The translations under genes were made by a program, and so were the position numbers. Below the pieces are notes generated by a model, which did not search any database, was not told the DNA's origin, and saw nothing but the letters and a program-made list of their open reading frames with translations. A stretch of DNA of 64,000 nt, taken from assembly GCA_022036555.1 (NCBI GenBank), contig CM039128.1, forward strand, positions 25,056,719-25,120,718, written 5' to 3'. The DNA is from Microstegium vimineum (lineage: Eukaryota; Streptophyta; Magnoliopsida; Poales; Poaceae). Each line of letters opens with the position of its first letter. The first letter of the stretch is position 1. Below, piece after piece: positions 23,113 through 35,367 of this stretch.

Positions 23113-25458
23113 TCAGGCTGGTGGTATGCAGATTAGGTTATGTGCTGGAACATGGGATTGTCTTGCAAACATTTGCCAATTCTTGCATGTTTTGACTAAT
23201 TGTTCTGCATCCTTAAGTGTTGTTGGCCAATAAAATCCGCTTATCAATGCTTTGCCGATTAGTGTTCTAGATACTGCATGATTTCCGCAGCATCCCGAGT
23301 GGATTTCTTCCAATATTTCTTTTCCTTCTTGTGTAGATACGCATTTCAATAATATTCCAGAAGACGCTGCTTTTTTGTATAATTTATCCTTTATGAGAAC
23401 GTAGGCTTTGCTTTTCCTTATGATTCTTGTTGTTTCTGCTTTGTCTCCGGGTAGTATGTTTTCACTTTTATGATCAATGTATGGTTTTCTCCAATCGCTT
23501 TCTATGTTGAGGATCTGTCTTGAGTTATCGGGTTCTTTTGTTTCGTTTGTGTCCATTGGGTCTTCTTTTTGTTTATTAGTCTCCTGAATTGATGGCTTTG
23601 CGAGTTCTTCCATGAATACTCCAGGTGGTACTTTTTCTCTATCTGACCCCAACTTAGATAAGATATCTGCTGCCACGTTTGAATCTCTTAAGACGTGGTG
23701 AATTTCTAGTCCTTCAAAATTCTTCTCGAGTTTCCTTACTTCTGCACAGTATGCGTCCATGTTGTTTTTTGTGTAGCCCCACTCCTTGTTTACTTGGTTT
23801 ATTACTACTGTTGAATCTCCATAAGCGAGAATTCTTTTGATTCCAAGTGTAGTTGCTATTCTTAAGCCATGTATGAGTGCTTCATATTCTGCTTCATTAT
23901 TTGTTGCTCGCCATAATATCTATAGTATGTATTTTAACTGTCTTCCTTCTGGGGAGATTAGTAGCACACCTGCTCCTGCCCCTCCAAGTTTCAGTGAACT
24001 GTCAAAGTACATCTTCCAATGGTCTCGTATTGGTTCGGGTTCTTTTTGCGCAATTTTTGTCCATTCAGCAATGAAGTCGGGTAGTATCTGTGACTTGATT
24101 GTTGTTCTTGGTTTAAAGTCCATATTTAGAGATCTGAGTTCTATTGCCCAGTTTGATATTCGGTCTGTAGCATCTTTGTTTTTGAATATGTCTTGTAACA
24201 TAAAGTTGGTTGCTATTGTTACTTTGTGTTCATGGAAATAATGCCTCAACTTTCTTGATGATATAAGTACTGCATATAGTAGTTTCTGTACGTGTGGGTA
24301 TCTGACTTTTGTTTTTGTGAGTACTTCACTGATGTAGTATACTGGTCTTTGCACTTTGTAGATATGTTCGGGTTCTTCTCTTTCCACGATGATTGTTGCA
24401 CTTACTACGTTTTTTGTTGTTGTGATGTATAGCATCATGTCCTCCTTGTTTCTTGGCGGTGTCATTACCGGAGATGATGATAAGTATTCTTTCAATTTGA
24501 TAAAAGCTAGATTTGCTTCCTCTATCTATTCAAAGTTTTCTTTTCTCTTTAGCAGTTTGAAGAAGGGTAGCCCTTTCTCTCCTAATTTTGATATGAATCT
24601 GTTTAGAGCTGTCATACATCATGTCAATTTTTGTATGTCTTTAACCTTTTTGGGTGGCTTCATATCCATTATTTCCTTGACTTGTTTGGTGCTAGCCTCA
24701 ATCCCTCTATTGCTGACCAAAAAACCGAGTAATTGTCCTGATGGTACACCAAAGACACATTTTGTGGGATTCAGTTTCCACCTCCACTCTTTCAGGTTCT
24801 TGAAGGTCTCTTCTAGGTCTTTCAACAGTGATTTTGGTTCTTTTGTTTTGACTAATACGTCATCAATGTAGGCTTCGGTGTTTCTTCCGATTTGATCTCC
24901 AAGGCAGGTTTGTATTGCTCTTTGATATGTTGCCCCTGCGTTCTTTAGTCCAAAAGGCATTGATTTGTAGCAATATGCTCCAAAAGGCGTTATGAAGGAT
25001 GTTTTGCTTTGGTCTTCTTCTCTTAATGATATTTGGTAATATCCCCAGTAGCAGTCGAGAAATGATAACAGTGATGATCCTGCTGTTGAGTCTATGACTT
25101 GATCAATTCTGGGTGGCCCATATGGGTCCTTTGAGCAGTGTTTGTTGAGGTCTGTGTAGTCTACGCACATACGCCATTCTTTTGAGTTCTTTTTCTCCAC
25201 TAACACCGGGTTAGCTAACCAATCTGGGTTGATTATTTCTCTGATGAATCCAGCTGCTAATAGTTTTGTAATTTCCTTTTTGATTGCTGCTTTCCTGTCT
25301 GGTGCAAATCTGCGTAGCTTCTATTTTACTGGTCTTGATCCTTTGTTTGTATCAATTTTGTGCTCAGCCAACTCCTTTGGGACTCCTGGCATATCTGCTA
25401 GCTTCCATGCAAATATGTCTTTGTTATCCCTCAGAAAGTTGGTGAGCGCGAGTTCCTA
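23113..25458 (-). pseudogene. Element C reverse transcriptase, RNase H and integrase N-terminus
   Basis: Single-frame homologue of B's region. RT: KEWRMCVDYTDLNKHC, FLDCYWGYYQI, MPFGLKNAGATYQRA, YIDD within EAYIDDVLVKTK. RNase H: MYFDSSLKLGGAGAG, with DGS changed to DSS, and EYEALIHGL. Integrase zinc finger: HSGCCGNHAVSRT with CKNWQMF, where the last Cys is replaced by Trp. Stops at about 25,320 (CAG to TAG), 24,619 (GGA in B), about 24,530 (TGG to TAG), 23,920-23,922 (shared with B) and 23,113 (TGG to TGA). Confidence 0.84.
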
Positions 25459-26180
25459 TTTAGGATCCAGATTTGCACTGATTATCGCCGTCTTCTCTAG
25501 ATCTCCCGTTAGTAAGTTGATTGTCTTTGTGGTTGCTTCTTTAGGAGGTGTGAAGGTGCTTGGTTTCTTTGCTGGTATTTGGATTTCATCCGGGTTCATT
25601 TCCTCAACTTTCCTCGCAATATCTTCTTTTTCCTTGTAGTCTTGCAGCTTTTCTGATATTTGTATGGCTTGTACATCACAATCGTATGCTCTCTTTAGGT
25701 CTCCTTTTAATGAAAGAACTCCTTTTGTTGTTGGCATTTTGAGCAGTAGATATGGGTAGTGGGGAATTTCCATGTATCTTATGAGTGCTCGTCTTCCAAG
25801 GATTGCGTGATAACACGACTCGAAGTCGGCTACTTCGAATTTGATGAACTCAGTTCAATATTTGTTGGGTATCCCGAAGGTGACTAGTTAGGTGATTTGT
25901 CCCAACGGTATGGAAGCTTTTTCGGGTACTATTCTGTAAAAAGGAATACTGGTCGGTGTGATCATGTCTTCATAGTCCAAATTCATCTTTCTTAGAGTAT
26001 CTATGAAGATTATGTTTAGTCCTGCTCCTCCAACGATGAGTACTTTGGAAACTGCTACTCCATTACTAGAGGATAATAGTCAGCATTTGCTGCGCTTGTC
26101 CATTGATCTTCTCTTGTGAATTGAATTGGGTATTCTGACCAATCCAGATATCTTGGGGTGGCTGGTTCTGTGTGCCAGCT
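25459..26180 (-). pseudogene. Element C aspartic protease and linker
   Basis: Collinear with B 14,340-15,075: VSKVLIVGGAGLNIIFIDTLRKMNLDYE, then CYHAILGRRALIRYMEIPHYPYLLLKMP-type sequence to SANLDPK. The catalytic aspartate position reads IVGGAG where B has IDGGA, so the active-site Asp is replaced by Val. Two further stops fall near 25,855 and 25,890. The region closes at the TAG shared with B. Confidence 0.75.
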
Positions 26181-28049
26181 TTTCCTACCTTTTATTTCTT
26201 GTATATGATACTCTCGAAAAGATTACTGCTATTTGTCGTTGGGGTTCTTGATAATTCCCTTCTGCTTTCTTTGTATCCTTCCCTGATTCATCTATTCTTT
26301 GTTCCGAGTTGTTTGATCGTGTATCTTCCTTCTTTGTGAATCTTCGTTGGAAAATGTCACATTCAACTAGCTTGTGAGTTGAATTAGGATGTATGTAGCA
26401 GGGTAGGTCTTCTATCCTTTCTGTTGGTCTCTTTGTGTAATTGTTGCCCTGGTAATTGTTGTTCGGATATCTGTGTTTGTGTTTCTGTTGTTGTTGTAGT
26501 TGTTGCTATTGTTGTTGTACCCTCCTTTGTCGTTGTCGTTGTATCTTCTTTTGTTATCTGTTGCTGCTACCATATTGTCTTGTCTTGGTCTCTTGTCATT
26601 TCGCCTGTAATATGGTCTTTTATTTTCATGTAAATCTCGGGCAAACTTGTGCCGAGTTCTTTCCTCTGATGATATCATCTTCTCAACAGCTCTCTTGAAG
26701 TCGTCGTTGGATCTCGGGTTCTTGTTAAAGTAGTCTTTGAACTGCCAATTTGCTACGATTCCATCCGCAAATGTTTCTATTACTTCCCTATCGGTGATGT
26801 CATGTATCTAAGCTCTGAGTTCTCCAAACCTTCTATAATACTCCCTTAGAGTTTCTCCTTTTCTTTGTTTTACATTCTTCAATTCTGCCGCTGTCATGGG
26901 GTGTGTTATTATTCCTGCAAAGTTGTTGCAGAATGCTTCTTGCAAATCTTCCCAATATTTAATTGATCTTGGCTTCAGCTTGTCAAACCATTGTAACGGC
27001 ATGGCTTCAAATGCCATTGGAAAGTATAGGGCCTTGATGTCATTGTTTCCTCCTACGAGTTCTATGGATTGGGAATATACTCTTATCCATTGCTTGGGTT
27101 CTACTTTTCCATTATACTTGGAGTGATTTGCTGGTTTGAACTTGTGTGGTAATTTCAATGTTTGCAGTCTTCCTACAAAGCATGGAAATCTGTCATATTG
27201 TTCTATTATGTTGAAGTTTGGTGATTCATCTCTTCTGTAATAATCTTTGTCCCCTCTATATTCAGATTCACCATAGTCTTCTGGGTAGCGTTGATCCCAA
27301 TCTAGGTTGTTTTGTTTTATCAGTTCGAAGTGTTGTTCTTGTCTTTCCGATGGTTGTGGTACTCCTGTCTTCCCTAGTCTGTGGAATATTGACTTCTTGG
27401 GTGGTTGTTCTTCTTTCTTCTCTCCTTGTCCTTCTTGAGGTGTATTACCTTCGGGTTGTTTATTTGGGTCTCCGTCTTCTTTCATCAGCTCGTCTGTAAT
27501 TCTTTATTCTTTAGTGAGGATGTTCCGTTCTTTTGTTAACTCTTCAATTCTTTCTCTCTTTGTGTTCTTCATAGATTCTCTTTCTGCCTTATTTTTGTTA
27601 TATTCTGTCAACTCTGCCTTATACTTGTTCCAGATTTGCTTTCTCTCGGTGGCTCGATTTCTTCTTCCTGCTCTAGCCTTGTTCTTTTTCAACCTCGCGG
27701 CTTTGTGATCGTTTTTTCGTTGTCGTCTCCTTCTTCATCATGAGATATCTCCTTCTGATTCATCTGATGATTTCAAATCGGGTATTTATGGTGGCTCTAA
27801 ATAAGGTTCCAATTCCGCCATGTATATGGTATGCATTCTCCAAGTTCTTTTTGCTCGTTGGCTTCTTTTCTTGGTCTTGTATGATAGCTCTCGGTAAAGT
27901 CCGAGTTCTTTTCCCACATGGAATGGTAGTTCTGTAGCCTGGCCTTGTGTCCTTGAGGGTTGGTTTGGCCAGTGTACAATACATCCTTCTAGAGTTGTTG
28001 ACATAATCAATCCCTCTTGGGGACCTTTTAGGGTTTTGCTTCTCGTCAT
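26181..28049 (-). pseudogene. Element C gag, interrupted
   Basis: ATG at 28,049-28,047, then MTRSKTLKG, a charged helical region, the gag core (KALYFPMAFEAMPLQWFDK, WEDLQEAFCNNF, YYRRFGELRA) and an Asn-rich tract. Stops at 27,786 (CAA to TAA), 27,504 (GAA to TAA) and 26,808 (CAG to TAG); one base lost near 27,700 and one near 26,460. C keeps sense codons at all three gag stops of B, which shows those B stops arose after the copies split. Confidence 0.78.
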
Positions 28050-28469
28050 CTTCCTCCGAAGGAAATTTCCATAAGTGTATGCTGAATTGTGTAGTCCATA
28101 TAAACGCGAGTTCTTGACTGTTTCCGAATTGTTTTTGTTTCTGATTGAAGTTTGCTTGTGTACTCTGACTTATTTTGTGTTTACTTTTCTTGTGTTTGAC
28201 TCGGGATTGGCGTGTGGTGGTGTCTCCTTTTCCGAGTCGGTTTCGTATCCATCTTCCTCTGCTGGTCTGGTTGGTTTCAAAATTGTCAGATTCTGGTTCC
28301 TTTGATTCAGTTCTTGAAAATCTTGATCTACTCCTTCTCGGAGTCGACTTTGAACTTTTCCGTTGTCGTCAATCTTGCAGATCCATGATCCAAAAAAATG
28401 TGGATTCCGTCGGTTTCATCATCTTGAGGTCGTGGTCCACCAAGCTTTCGAGAAAAAATTCGCCGAAAG

Positions 28470-28489
28470 CCCCTATCTGACGCGCCAGC
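28470..28489 (-). other. Primer-binding site of element C
   Basis: On the - strand TGGCGCGTCAGATAGGGG follows two bases after the LTR end, matching the site of element B with two substitutions. Confidence 0.6.
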
Positions 28490-28960
28490 TGTCGATGTTT
28501 TACCACCGATAGTCTGCCACGGGGTTACCCGAGATAGTAGTTCGTGCCTTGGCGAATAGTGAAACCTTGGTGGTTGGACACGCAGGGATACACGGTTTTA
28601 CTGGTACAGGCCCTCGACAAGGTAGAGTAATAACCTTACGTCCAGTTGAGTTGTCTGTTATTGCTCCTGATCATAATACAAGGTGTTGTGTGTCGCTATA
28701 CGTATCGGGTGTTGTGTAGTATGTAGGGATTCGTTTTCGGGTGATGTCCTCACCAACCCTCTTATAGTCTAGGAACTAGCCAAGGTTAGTCTAATCCTAC
28801 TCGGTTACAAACTTAGAGTCCTAAGCAGCGCTTTGGTCTTGTCATCTTTACCGAGTAGAATTCGGTTTCTTCTATCCATCTTCCTTTGTGGACCGAGGAA
28901 AGGAGGCTCGAAGCTCAGGTAAGCCAGTCTCTGGGTACCCTATAGGATATCCCATCGACA
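28490..28960 (-). repeat. 5' LTR of element C (471 bp)
   Basis: - strand ends are TGTCGATG...CATCGACA, a perfect 8-bp inverted terminal repeat. A TATA-like ACTATAAG lies near 28,762-28,769. It differs from the B LTR at many positions. Confidence 0.87.
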
Positions 28961-29905
28961 TGGTGGTGAAGGTGTGATATTACATGTTGATAACATATTA
29001 ATCCTTGGAACCAGTTTGATGTGATCAAAGGGGTTAAAGATTCTTTGTCTAAAACTTTAAGATGAAATATTTGGGGAAAAACTGATGTTATTCTAAATAT
29101 CAAGCTACTAAGAAAAGGTGATGGTGGGGTTACAATTGTGCAATCCCACTATTTGGAAAATGTTTTAAGTCAATTTAGATATAGTTACTATTAGTCTGCT
29201 TCTTCACCTTATGACCCTAGTGTGCTATTAACAAAAAATCAAACAATAACAAGGGATCAATTGAGATACTCCCAAATAATTGACTCACTTATGTATCTAG
29301 CTAGTGCTACAAGGCCTGACATCTCATTTGTTATGAGCAAACTCAGCCGATTTGTCTCAAATTTGGGAGATAGTCATTAGCGTGCTCTTGAGAGAGTGAT
29401 GCACTACCTGAAAGGCACTATGAGTTATGTCATTCACTATACCGGATACATGAGGTATTAAAGGGTTATTGCAAATTAGATATTTGATATTGATGAGATG
29501 TATGCCACAAGTGAATATGTATTCTTACTTGGAGGTGATGCTATTTCATGGAAGTCTTGCTAGCAAAATGTCTTAATGAGGTCCACCATGGAAGTAGAAC
29601 TCACAGCCGCCGATGTTGAAGCTAAATGGCTTTGTGAACTCCTTATGGATTTAAAGGTAATAGACAAACCTATATCAGCTATTTCTATGTACTGAAAATC
29701 CGACTATAATAGTCAAAGTAAATAGTTCTAAGGATAACATGAAGTCCAAAAGACATGTAAAAGACGGTTAAAATTTGTTAGAAAATTAAAAAACTCTAGA
29801 GTGATAGCGTTGGACTATGTTCATACGTCTAAAAACTGACAGATCAATTTACTAAGGGACTATCACGTAATATGATAGATATTGCATTGAGTGAGATGAG
29901 TTTGA
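28961..29905 (+). pseudogene. Ty1/copia pol remnant (RT end and RNase H)
   Basis: The conceptual translation gives copia landmarks in order: a YLENVL-type segment, DPS, the RYSQIIDSLMYLASATRPDIS block, VMHYLKGT, WKSC and STMEVELTAADVEAKWL (RNase H). Many stops and frameshifts occur. It ends with HTSKN and a GMSL-like tail near 29,900. The LTR of element C interrupts its left side at 28,960, so the upstream part of this copia element lies elsewhere. Confidence 0.8.
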
Positions 29906-30444
29906 GACCCACATGAAGTCCATCATGGTGGTAACATGTTCTATATGATCAGAGTTCCCGTGAAGTAGAACGGTAAAACAAGCTTGTGGTAGACTATAAG
30001 GAAAGACCCTTAACAAGGCTCATGTTAAAAGCATTCTTTTCTACAATGTATGGTAGGTGGTTAATTTCTTATGTGATCCAAGTGGCTTATTTAAGCAGGG
30101 ATGTTGTCCTATAGAACATCCCAAAAAGAAACACGCCTATATGAGTTTGATTGCTACAGTGTATAAAATGTGAGTAATCTTTAAATAGTAATGAAAGGCC
30201 AAGGAGTTTAACTTATATGCTCCAACTACAGGGCGTACTTTGGCTACCTAGTATAATTAAAGAGCCTAGGTGAAATTTGTATCGTACAAAACTATCAAAT
30301 AAAGGCATAGTCTATTGTATAATTGTGAAAAGTGTAGATTTTACACTAGATGGATGTTCAACTTAAGTATCCATCAAAACACTCATATATCAAACGATAG
30401 AGAATTGTGAGCACTCATACGAGTCCTTGGGGTTTGGTGGGGAT
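29906..30444 (+). other. 3' untranslated region of the copia remnant
   Basis: AT-rich, no coding signal. It ends in the purine-rich GGTTTGGTGGGGAT that precedes the LTR. Confidence 0.5.
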
Positions 30445-31040
30445 TGTTGAATAATATGGGCTTGGCCCATATTCTATTTGGCTATTAAATAAATTCTAGG
30501 CTCATATTAAATGTTATATCGTATTATAATTTTAGTTTTAAATGCAATTTTGACTATTGGTTAACTCAACCTAAATAGACGGACTACATATGTGTCAATT
30601 AAGTACTTGAAGGGATGTTAACTAGGTGCCACACACGCGCACTGCCCCATCCCGAGGTTGAATGGAATTGATGGTCCATTACATGAGTTATTTCTCGAGA
30701 TTCAAGCTCATGTGCAGTTTGTTGTTCTCCTTCCTATATACAACAACTAATTTCCTCTCGAGTGGTTACGAGTTCTTCCCTTTCCAATCTTCTACGAGTA
30801 CAAAAAGTTAGAAGAGTAGGCCTCTACAACCTTTGCTAATGCAAGAGTCACCTACTCTAGTGTGCGGACAATAAGGTTTTGGGGAGCGTCTTCGTGAACG
30901 CTCGCATCGCTGACTACCATGTGCTACTTCCTAATGGATTCACGCACGTCGTTGCACTGCTTCTTGATCAAGGTTGTCTTTTTCTTCACACAAGTCTTCT
31001 TTAGTTCTTTCTAGCGGATTGAGGGATGACACTGTAAACA
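30445..31040 (+). repeat. 3' LTR of the copia remnant, right end uncertain
   Basis: It begins TGTTGAATAATATGGGC after the polypurine tract. It contains a palindromic GGGCTTGGCCC and C/T-rich presumed transcribed sequence. I could not fix the right end; it lies somewhere between about 31,030 and 31,060. Confidence 0.55.
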
Positions 31041-31261
31041 TCTCCCTGCATCGATTATGGTCCACTACTTCAAGCAACTCACAATGTCTCGTGAGAATGG
31101 AGCCACCAATGCCTTAAGCACATGTCCCTTTGTAGGGTATACCTCTTTCCTAGTGTTTATCAATTACATGCTATTCATCTCGTTCATATTGTTCTTATCT
31201 GATAATAGCAATATCACACACGTGCACATACTTATTGTCACAAATCTATTATGGTTTTCAT

Positions 31262-31510
31262 AAAAAGTCTACTTAACCTCTTCACCTATCTAACATGGTC
31301 TACTCCACCCTTTCAACTATGAAACCGTCTATTCTACCATCTAAACTTGGCAAAACCGATCAAATTACCCCATACATTTTTAGACAGTGGTTTTACTACA
31401 GTGACAACAGTTTTATCTTTTCTTTTCTTTATTTATTTTCACAAAAAATTTAAAAAATCATAATAAATCTTACAAAATCATAAAATGGAAAATTCAATTT
31501 TGTTAGATTC
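31262..31510. mobile_element. Fold-back (long inverted repeat) DNA element, left part
   Basis: It begins AAAAAGTCTACTTAACC and is complementary, with mismatches, to 45,100-45,345. Shared blocks include TGAAACC.TCTATTCT, AAATTACCC and GACAGTGGTTT. Element D separates it from its continuation at 44,639. I could not identify the superfamily or flanking duplication. Confidence 0.65.
31506..31510. other. Left target-site duplication of element D (GATTC)
   Basis: GATTC precedes the 5' LTR and recurs at 44,634-44,638 after the 3' LTR. Five bases is the usual length for gypsy integrase. Confidence 0.9.
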
Positions 31511-32639
31511 TGTTGACACCGTTTTTCGACACGTGTCAAATGGGCTGAGGCTTGACTGGTCAGCGGCCGTTCTCCATCGGCATCAGGAGTCGATAGTGCC
31601 GATGGAAGAGTGCTGCGGGAAAACTAAGTGTTTTGCCGATGGAGGCCGGATGATCTTTGCCGACAAAGGTCAATTGGTGAAGTCTTGCTGAAGCTGATTG
31701 CCGATAAAGAGTCATTGCCGATGGTCGATGAAGAGTCATTGTCGATTGCCGATGAGCTGCTATTGCCGATTGGTTATAAAGAGCCCTTGCCGATTGCCGA
31801 TAAAGGGTGGTTGCCGATTAGGAATGATCGGTGAGGACGGTTACCAGCACAAGGTCGCTAATTGGGAGATGTTGCCAATTGTCGATCGGGAAAGTATTGC
31901 CGATGCCGATGGGCGTGACTTAGCACTCGGTGGCGGCAGAAGACTACAGGTGGCCAAAGAAGTTGCAGGGGTCTGCCGATGGAAAGCTTCCATCGAGGAA
32001 AAGTATAAGGAAACTGGTGTTTTGTACCAGTATTATTATAGTAGTTTGAGTCCGACTCTTGCATGAGTCGTTTATTTTCCTTTAAAATAGGTGTGTTTGT
32101 TTAGGAAATAAATATTGTTATCCGGCTCCTGCGCGAGTCAGTTTCCTTTAAAGTAGGAGTTTGTTTTAGGAAGGATATGTGTCGTGTCTTTGTACAACTC
32201 TCCATGCGGGAGTATAAATATGTGCCCGAGGGCTATGGAACAAGACAATCCAATTCAAAAACAAACCAATTTTATCTTATTCTACCTTTTATCGCAATTT
32301 ACCCTTTTTATGCATTAGTTATAGCTATCAACAAGTTCTTCAAGCTTTCGACGGGCTGCATCATCCTGATCTCCGTCGAATCCTTGCTAGTTCCGCGTGG
32401 GAGTACCTCTGAGCTTTGGCAATCCGGGCGCATCGCTATTTGCCTCGTTCAGCTCTGCTCTAGTTATCTTTGATCAATCTGAGCCTTGACGTCCGGGCGC
32501 ATCGCTGTCGTCTCGTTCAGTTTGTTCTAGTTATCATCCTTGTCGATTGATTGGTCAAATCGACTGGCACGCCTCTGGAATACCGAGCTTTGGGTAATAG
32601 CCCGAGGTGTTCACAGATCTGACGCTTTTTGTGTCAACA
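31511..32639 (+). repeat. 5' LTR of element D
   Basis: Starts TGTTGACACCG and ends GTGTCAACA, an inverted terminal repeat. TATAAATA is at 32,213-32,220. GCCGAT repeats are dense at 31,560-31,990. It aligns with 43,485-44,633; I see four substitutions and two indels in the first ~330 bases. Confidence 0.92.
32213..32220 (+). promoter_or_regulatory. TATA box of LTR D
   Basis: TATAAATA about 425 bp before the LTR end; the 3' LTR has the same box at 44,208-44,215. Confidence 0.6.
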
Positions 32640-32644
32640 CCTCT

Positions 32645-32664
32645 TTTGGCACGCCCAGTGGGAC
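32645..32664 (+). other. Primer-binding site of element D
   Basis: TTTGGCACGCCCAGTGGGAC begins a few bases after the LTR. The TGGCACGCCCAGTGGGAC core starts with the TGG expected opposite a tRNA CCA end. tRNA not assigned. Confidence 0.55.
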
Positions 32665-32691
32665 CCGATTATACAAATCTACGCATTCGAC

Positions 32692-35367
32692 ATGGATGAT
32701 CACGCCGATGTCAACCAGAGGAATGTCATTGAAGTCTCTGAGGCCGATCTAAGAGATGATCAGAAGCAGGCCATGGAGCGGGCTATGGAGGAATACAAGC
32801 AGCTGTATCTCAAGTCCTTCAGCCTCAGCAGGAGCGGCGAAGCAATTCAGAAGCAGGATCCGCCGTTGCCACGGCAGGTCACGTTCGACACCAACCCTGG
32901 TAAGCTACAAGAGATGGTTAATACTGTTGTAAATCAGGCATTGATTAACCACTCCAGCGTGTTGTCCAATACTGTCTACAATGCCTTCGCGCAAACATTC
33001 AAAGAAGGGCATGCACCACGATATGTCGGTCTAGCGTACCATCAACCTGGATTGGCATCTGCAAGCCCATCGGCGGCCCAAATGGCGTCTTCCACCCCTG
33101 TGGAACCGTCTGCCGATGTGGCTACATCACCAAGACCGAACGCAGGCGACTTCACCAAGTTCAATACAGATCCGGCCGCGTTGGCAACTTCAGGACCAGC
33201 CCCTGCTAACTGGTGGGGATACGGTATGCCTCCGAATCTGTATGTTGGTTCTAATCTGGCGCAGGGAGATAGTTCAGCCTGGAGGAATTCTACGGCATCG
33301 GCAAAACAGTCACAGCCGATGGCTCATATGATGCACAACTCTGCGCCTGCTCCGACTGTACAAGTGCCATCAGATGATCTCCAAGTAATCCCCAAGATAC
33401 CTCTGATGCCACCATCGGCAAGCTCTGTGCCGGTGCAACATATTATAACCACCGGCAGTCAATCTCTGGCGGCAAATTCTCAAGCTGGAGTACCGATTCC
33501 CCAAGGTAATCTGGTGATCAATTGCTCTAGAATTCAGGAGCCGCATGCTCCGGTCAGCTATCAGCCATCGGCAAGTCATATGCCGATGCTTTATAATCCC
33601 GGATGGGTCAACCAGCCACTAGCTCAGCAGCCTGGCGCGCCGATGTATTATTATGGAGGCCCAGCTTACACTCAGAGCGGACCATCGGTGCAGCAACCGA
33701 TGAATGTGACGGTTCAGCCAACTCCACCAAGTATGCCAAACCATCCATCGGTAAGTCAGCCGATGCATAGCGTTCAGATGACTGGTGCTGCGCCCGCGAC
33801 TACTGCACATCTTCAAGAGGCGCATCAGCCGACTCCACCAGTCGACAATCAGCCAATGAGTTGGCAAGAGCAGGACGCGTACTGGGTCGGTAAGATTGCC
33901 GAAGTTATGAAAGAGCAATTCGGCATCAGACCCAAGGTCAACACACACTCCTATCGGACTCCGTACCCTCCTGCATATGACTTGATTCCTGTTCCGAATC
34001 GGTACAAGGTGTCCGATTTTACCAAGTTCTCCGGCCAAGACGACACGTCAACAATGGAGCACATCAACCGCTTCATTATCCAGTGTGGAGAAGCTGCCAG
34101 CAGGGAGGAATTAAGGGTGAGATTGTTCTCTTTGTCATTGTCTGGATCGGCGTTCACATGGTTCATATCGTTGCCTCCAAATTCTATAATTACATGGGCC
34201 GATCTGGAGAGACAATTTCACAAGTACTTCTTTGTTGGCGCACATGAGAAGAAGCTTACCGATTTGGTCAAAATGAGGCAACGCAATGACGAATCGGTAG
34301 AGAGCTTCGTGCAAAGGCTGCAGGACGTGAAGAACAAGTGCTACAGTCTAGTGCTTGATGATCGGTAACTGGCAGATTTGGCCTTCCAAGGATTGCTGCC
34401 GCACATCAAGGACAAGTATGTGTCCCAAGAGTTTGACAGTCTAAGTCATCTGGTGCAGAGAATTGCTGATCAAGATATCAAAGCCTTTGAAACCAGGAAG
34501 ACTTGGAACAAAAAGGTGACCTTCATCGGGAAAGAAGAAGACTCTGGATCGGATGAAGAGCTGAATGTCGATGCGGCCGAATGGGTAAAGGATAAGAAGC
34601 CTGTATCTTGTCCGTTCGGCCAAAAAGAGACTGAGAGGTTCACCTTTGACATCACCAAGGCCGATAGGATGTTTGACTTGTTGCTGCAAGAGGGGCGAAT
34701 CAAGTTGGCGCCCAACCAAGTAATTCCATCGGCCGAAGAGCTCAAGAAGATTAGGTACTGCAAATGGCATAATGCGACCTCACACGGTACCAATGACTGC
34801 AAAGTATTCAGGCAGCAGTTGCAGTCAGAGATCGAGTCTGGGCGTATCAAGTTTGAAAATTCTAAGGTCTAGAAACCGATGAAGATTGATCAGCACCCCT
34901 TCCCAAACAATATGGTGGAGATCAGTGAAAAAACCAAAGTGCTGACATCGGAAGCTACCAGAAGGAACTCATCGGTAGACCCTAACTGCCAAATGTCCGA
35001 GCACGACGCAAAGAGGTTTGCCGATGACAGAAGGGGTAAGAAGGTTGCCGATGAAGGTAACAGTGCCGACAGGGCTCCTGGGGTTGTGATCACGCACAAA
35101 CAGCCAAGGCGGAATCATCGGCAATCACGTGAAGAACGGTATCGGCAAGAAGAAGAGGAGCATCGGGAATGGCTTCGACACAAGGACCACTGGAGGTGTC
35201 CCTTCTTCGTTCATTGCTGGGAGGAAGGCATCAAGCTGCCCACTGCCAATAACTGTCCAGAGTGCAATGGGTACTACGCTGCCGATCGGTCAGGTAAGAG
35301 ACCTTGTTTTGATGATCAGGCACCTAGATACGCCAGGCCGCTCAGGAGAGAACAGATCGGCACATGA
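32692..35367 (+). pseudogene. Element D gag, two in-frame stops
   Basis: The first ATG after the primer site begins MDDHADVNQRN. Residues about 80-420 are a long Pro/Ser/Gln/Met-rich region. The gag core follows (YKVSDFTKFSGQDD, AFTWFISLPPNSI, WADLERQFHKYF, ESVESFVQRLQDVK) at about 34,000-34,350. A zinc-knuckle-like CKWHNATSHGTNDC is near 34,760, and a second Cys/His cluster (CPFFVHCWEEG with CPEC) near 35,200. TAA at 34,366-34,368 and TAG at 34,870-34,872 interrupt an otherwise single frame, both explained by CAA/CAG losing its first C. Confidence 0.85.

Larger units (their letters stand above)
22475..28960 (-). mobile_element. Ty3/gypsy element C (- strand), right-hand part
   Basis: 5' LTR, primer-binding site, gag, protease, RT, RNase H and most of integrase of the same family as B, read on the - strand. 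Its 3' portion was lost at the junction near 22,475; its antisense gene is represented by 9,206-11,547. Pol stays in one frame throughout with only stop codons, so it has fewer indels than B. Confidence 0.85.

Noticed and set aside
11548..28960. B and C read as one element with inverted LTRs
   Set aside because: Each has its own gag and pol with private lesions and diverged LTRs, so they are two insertions of one family.
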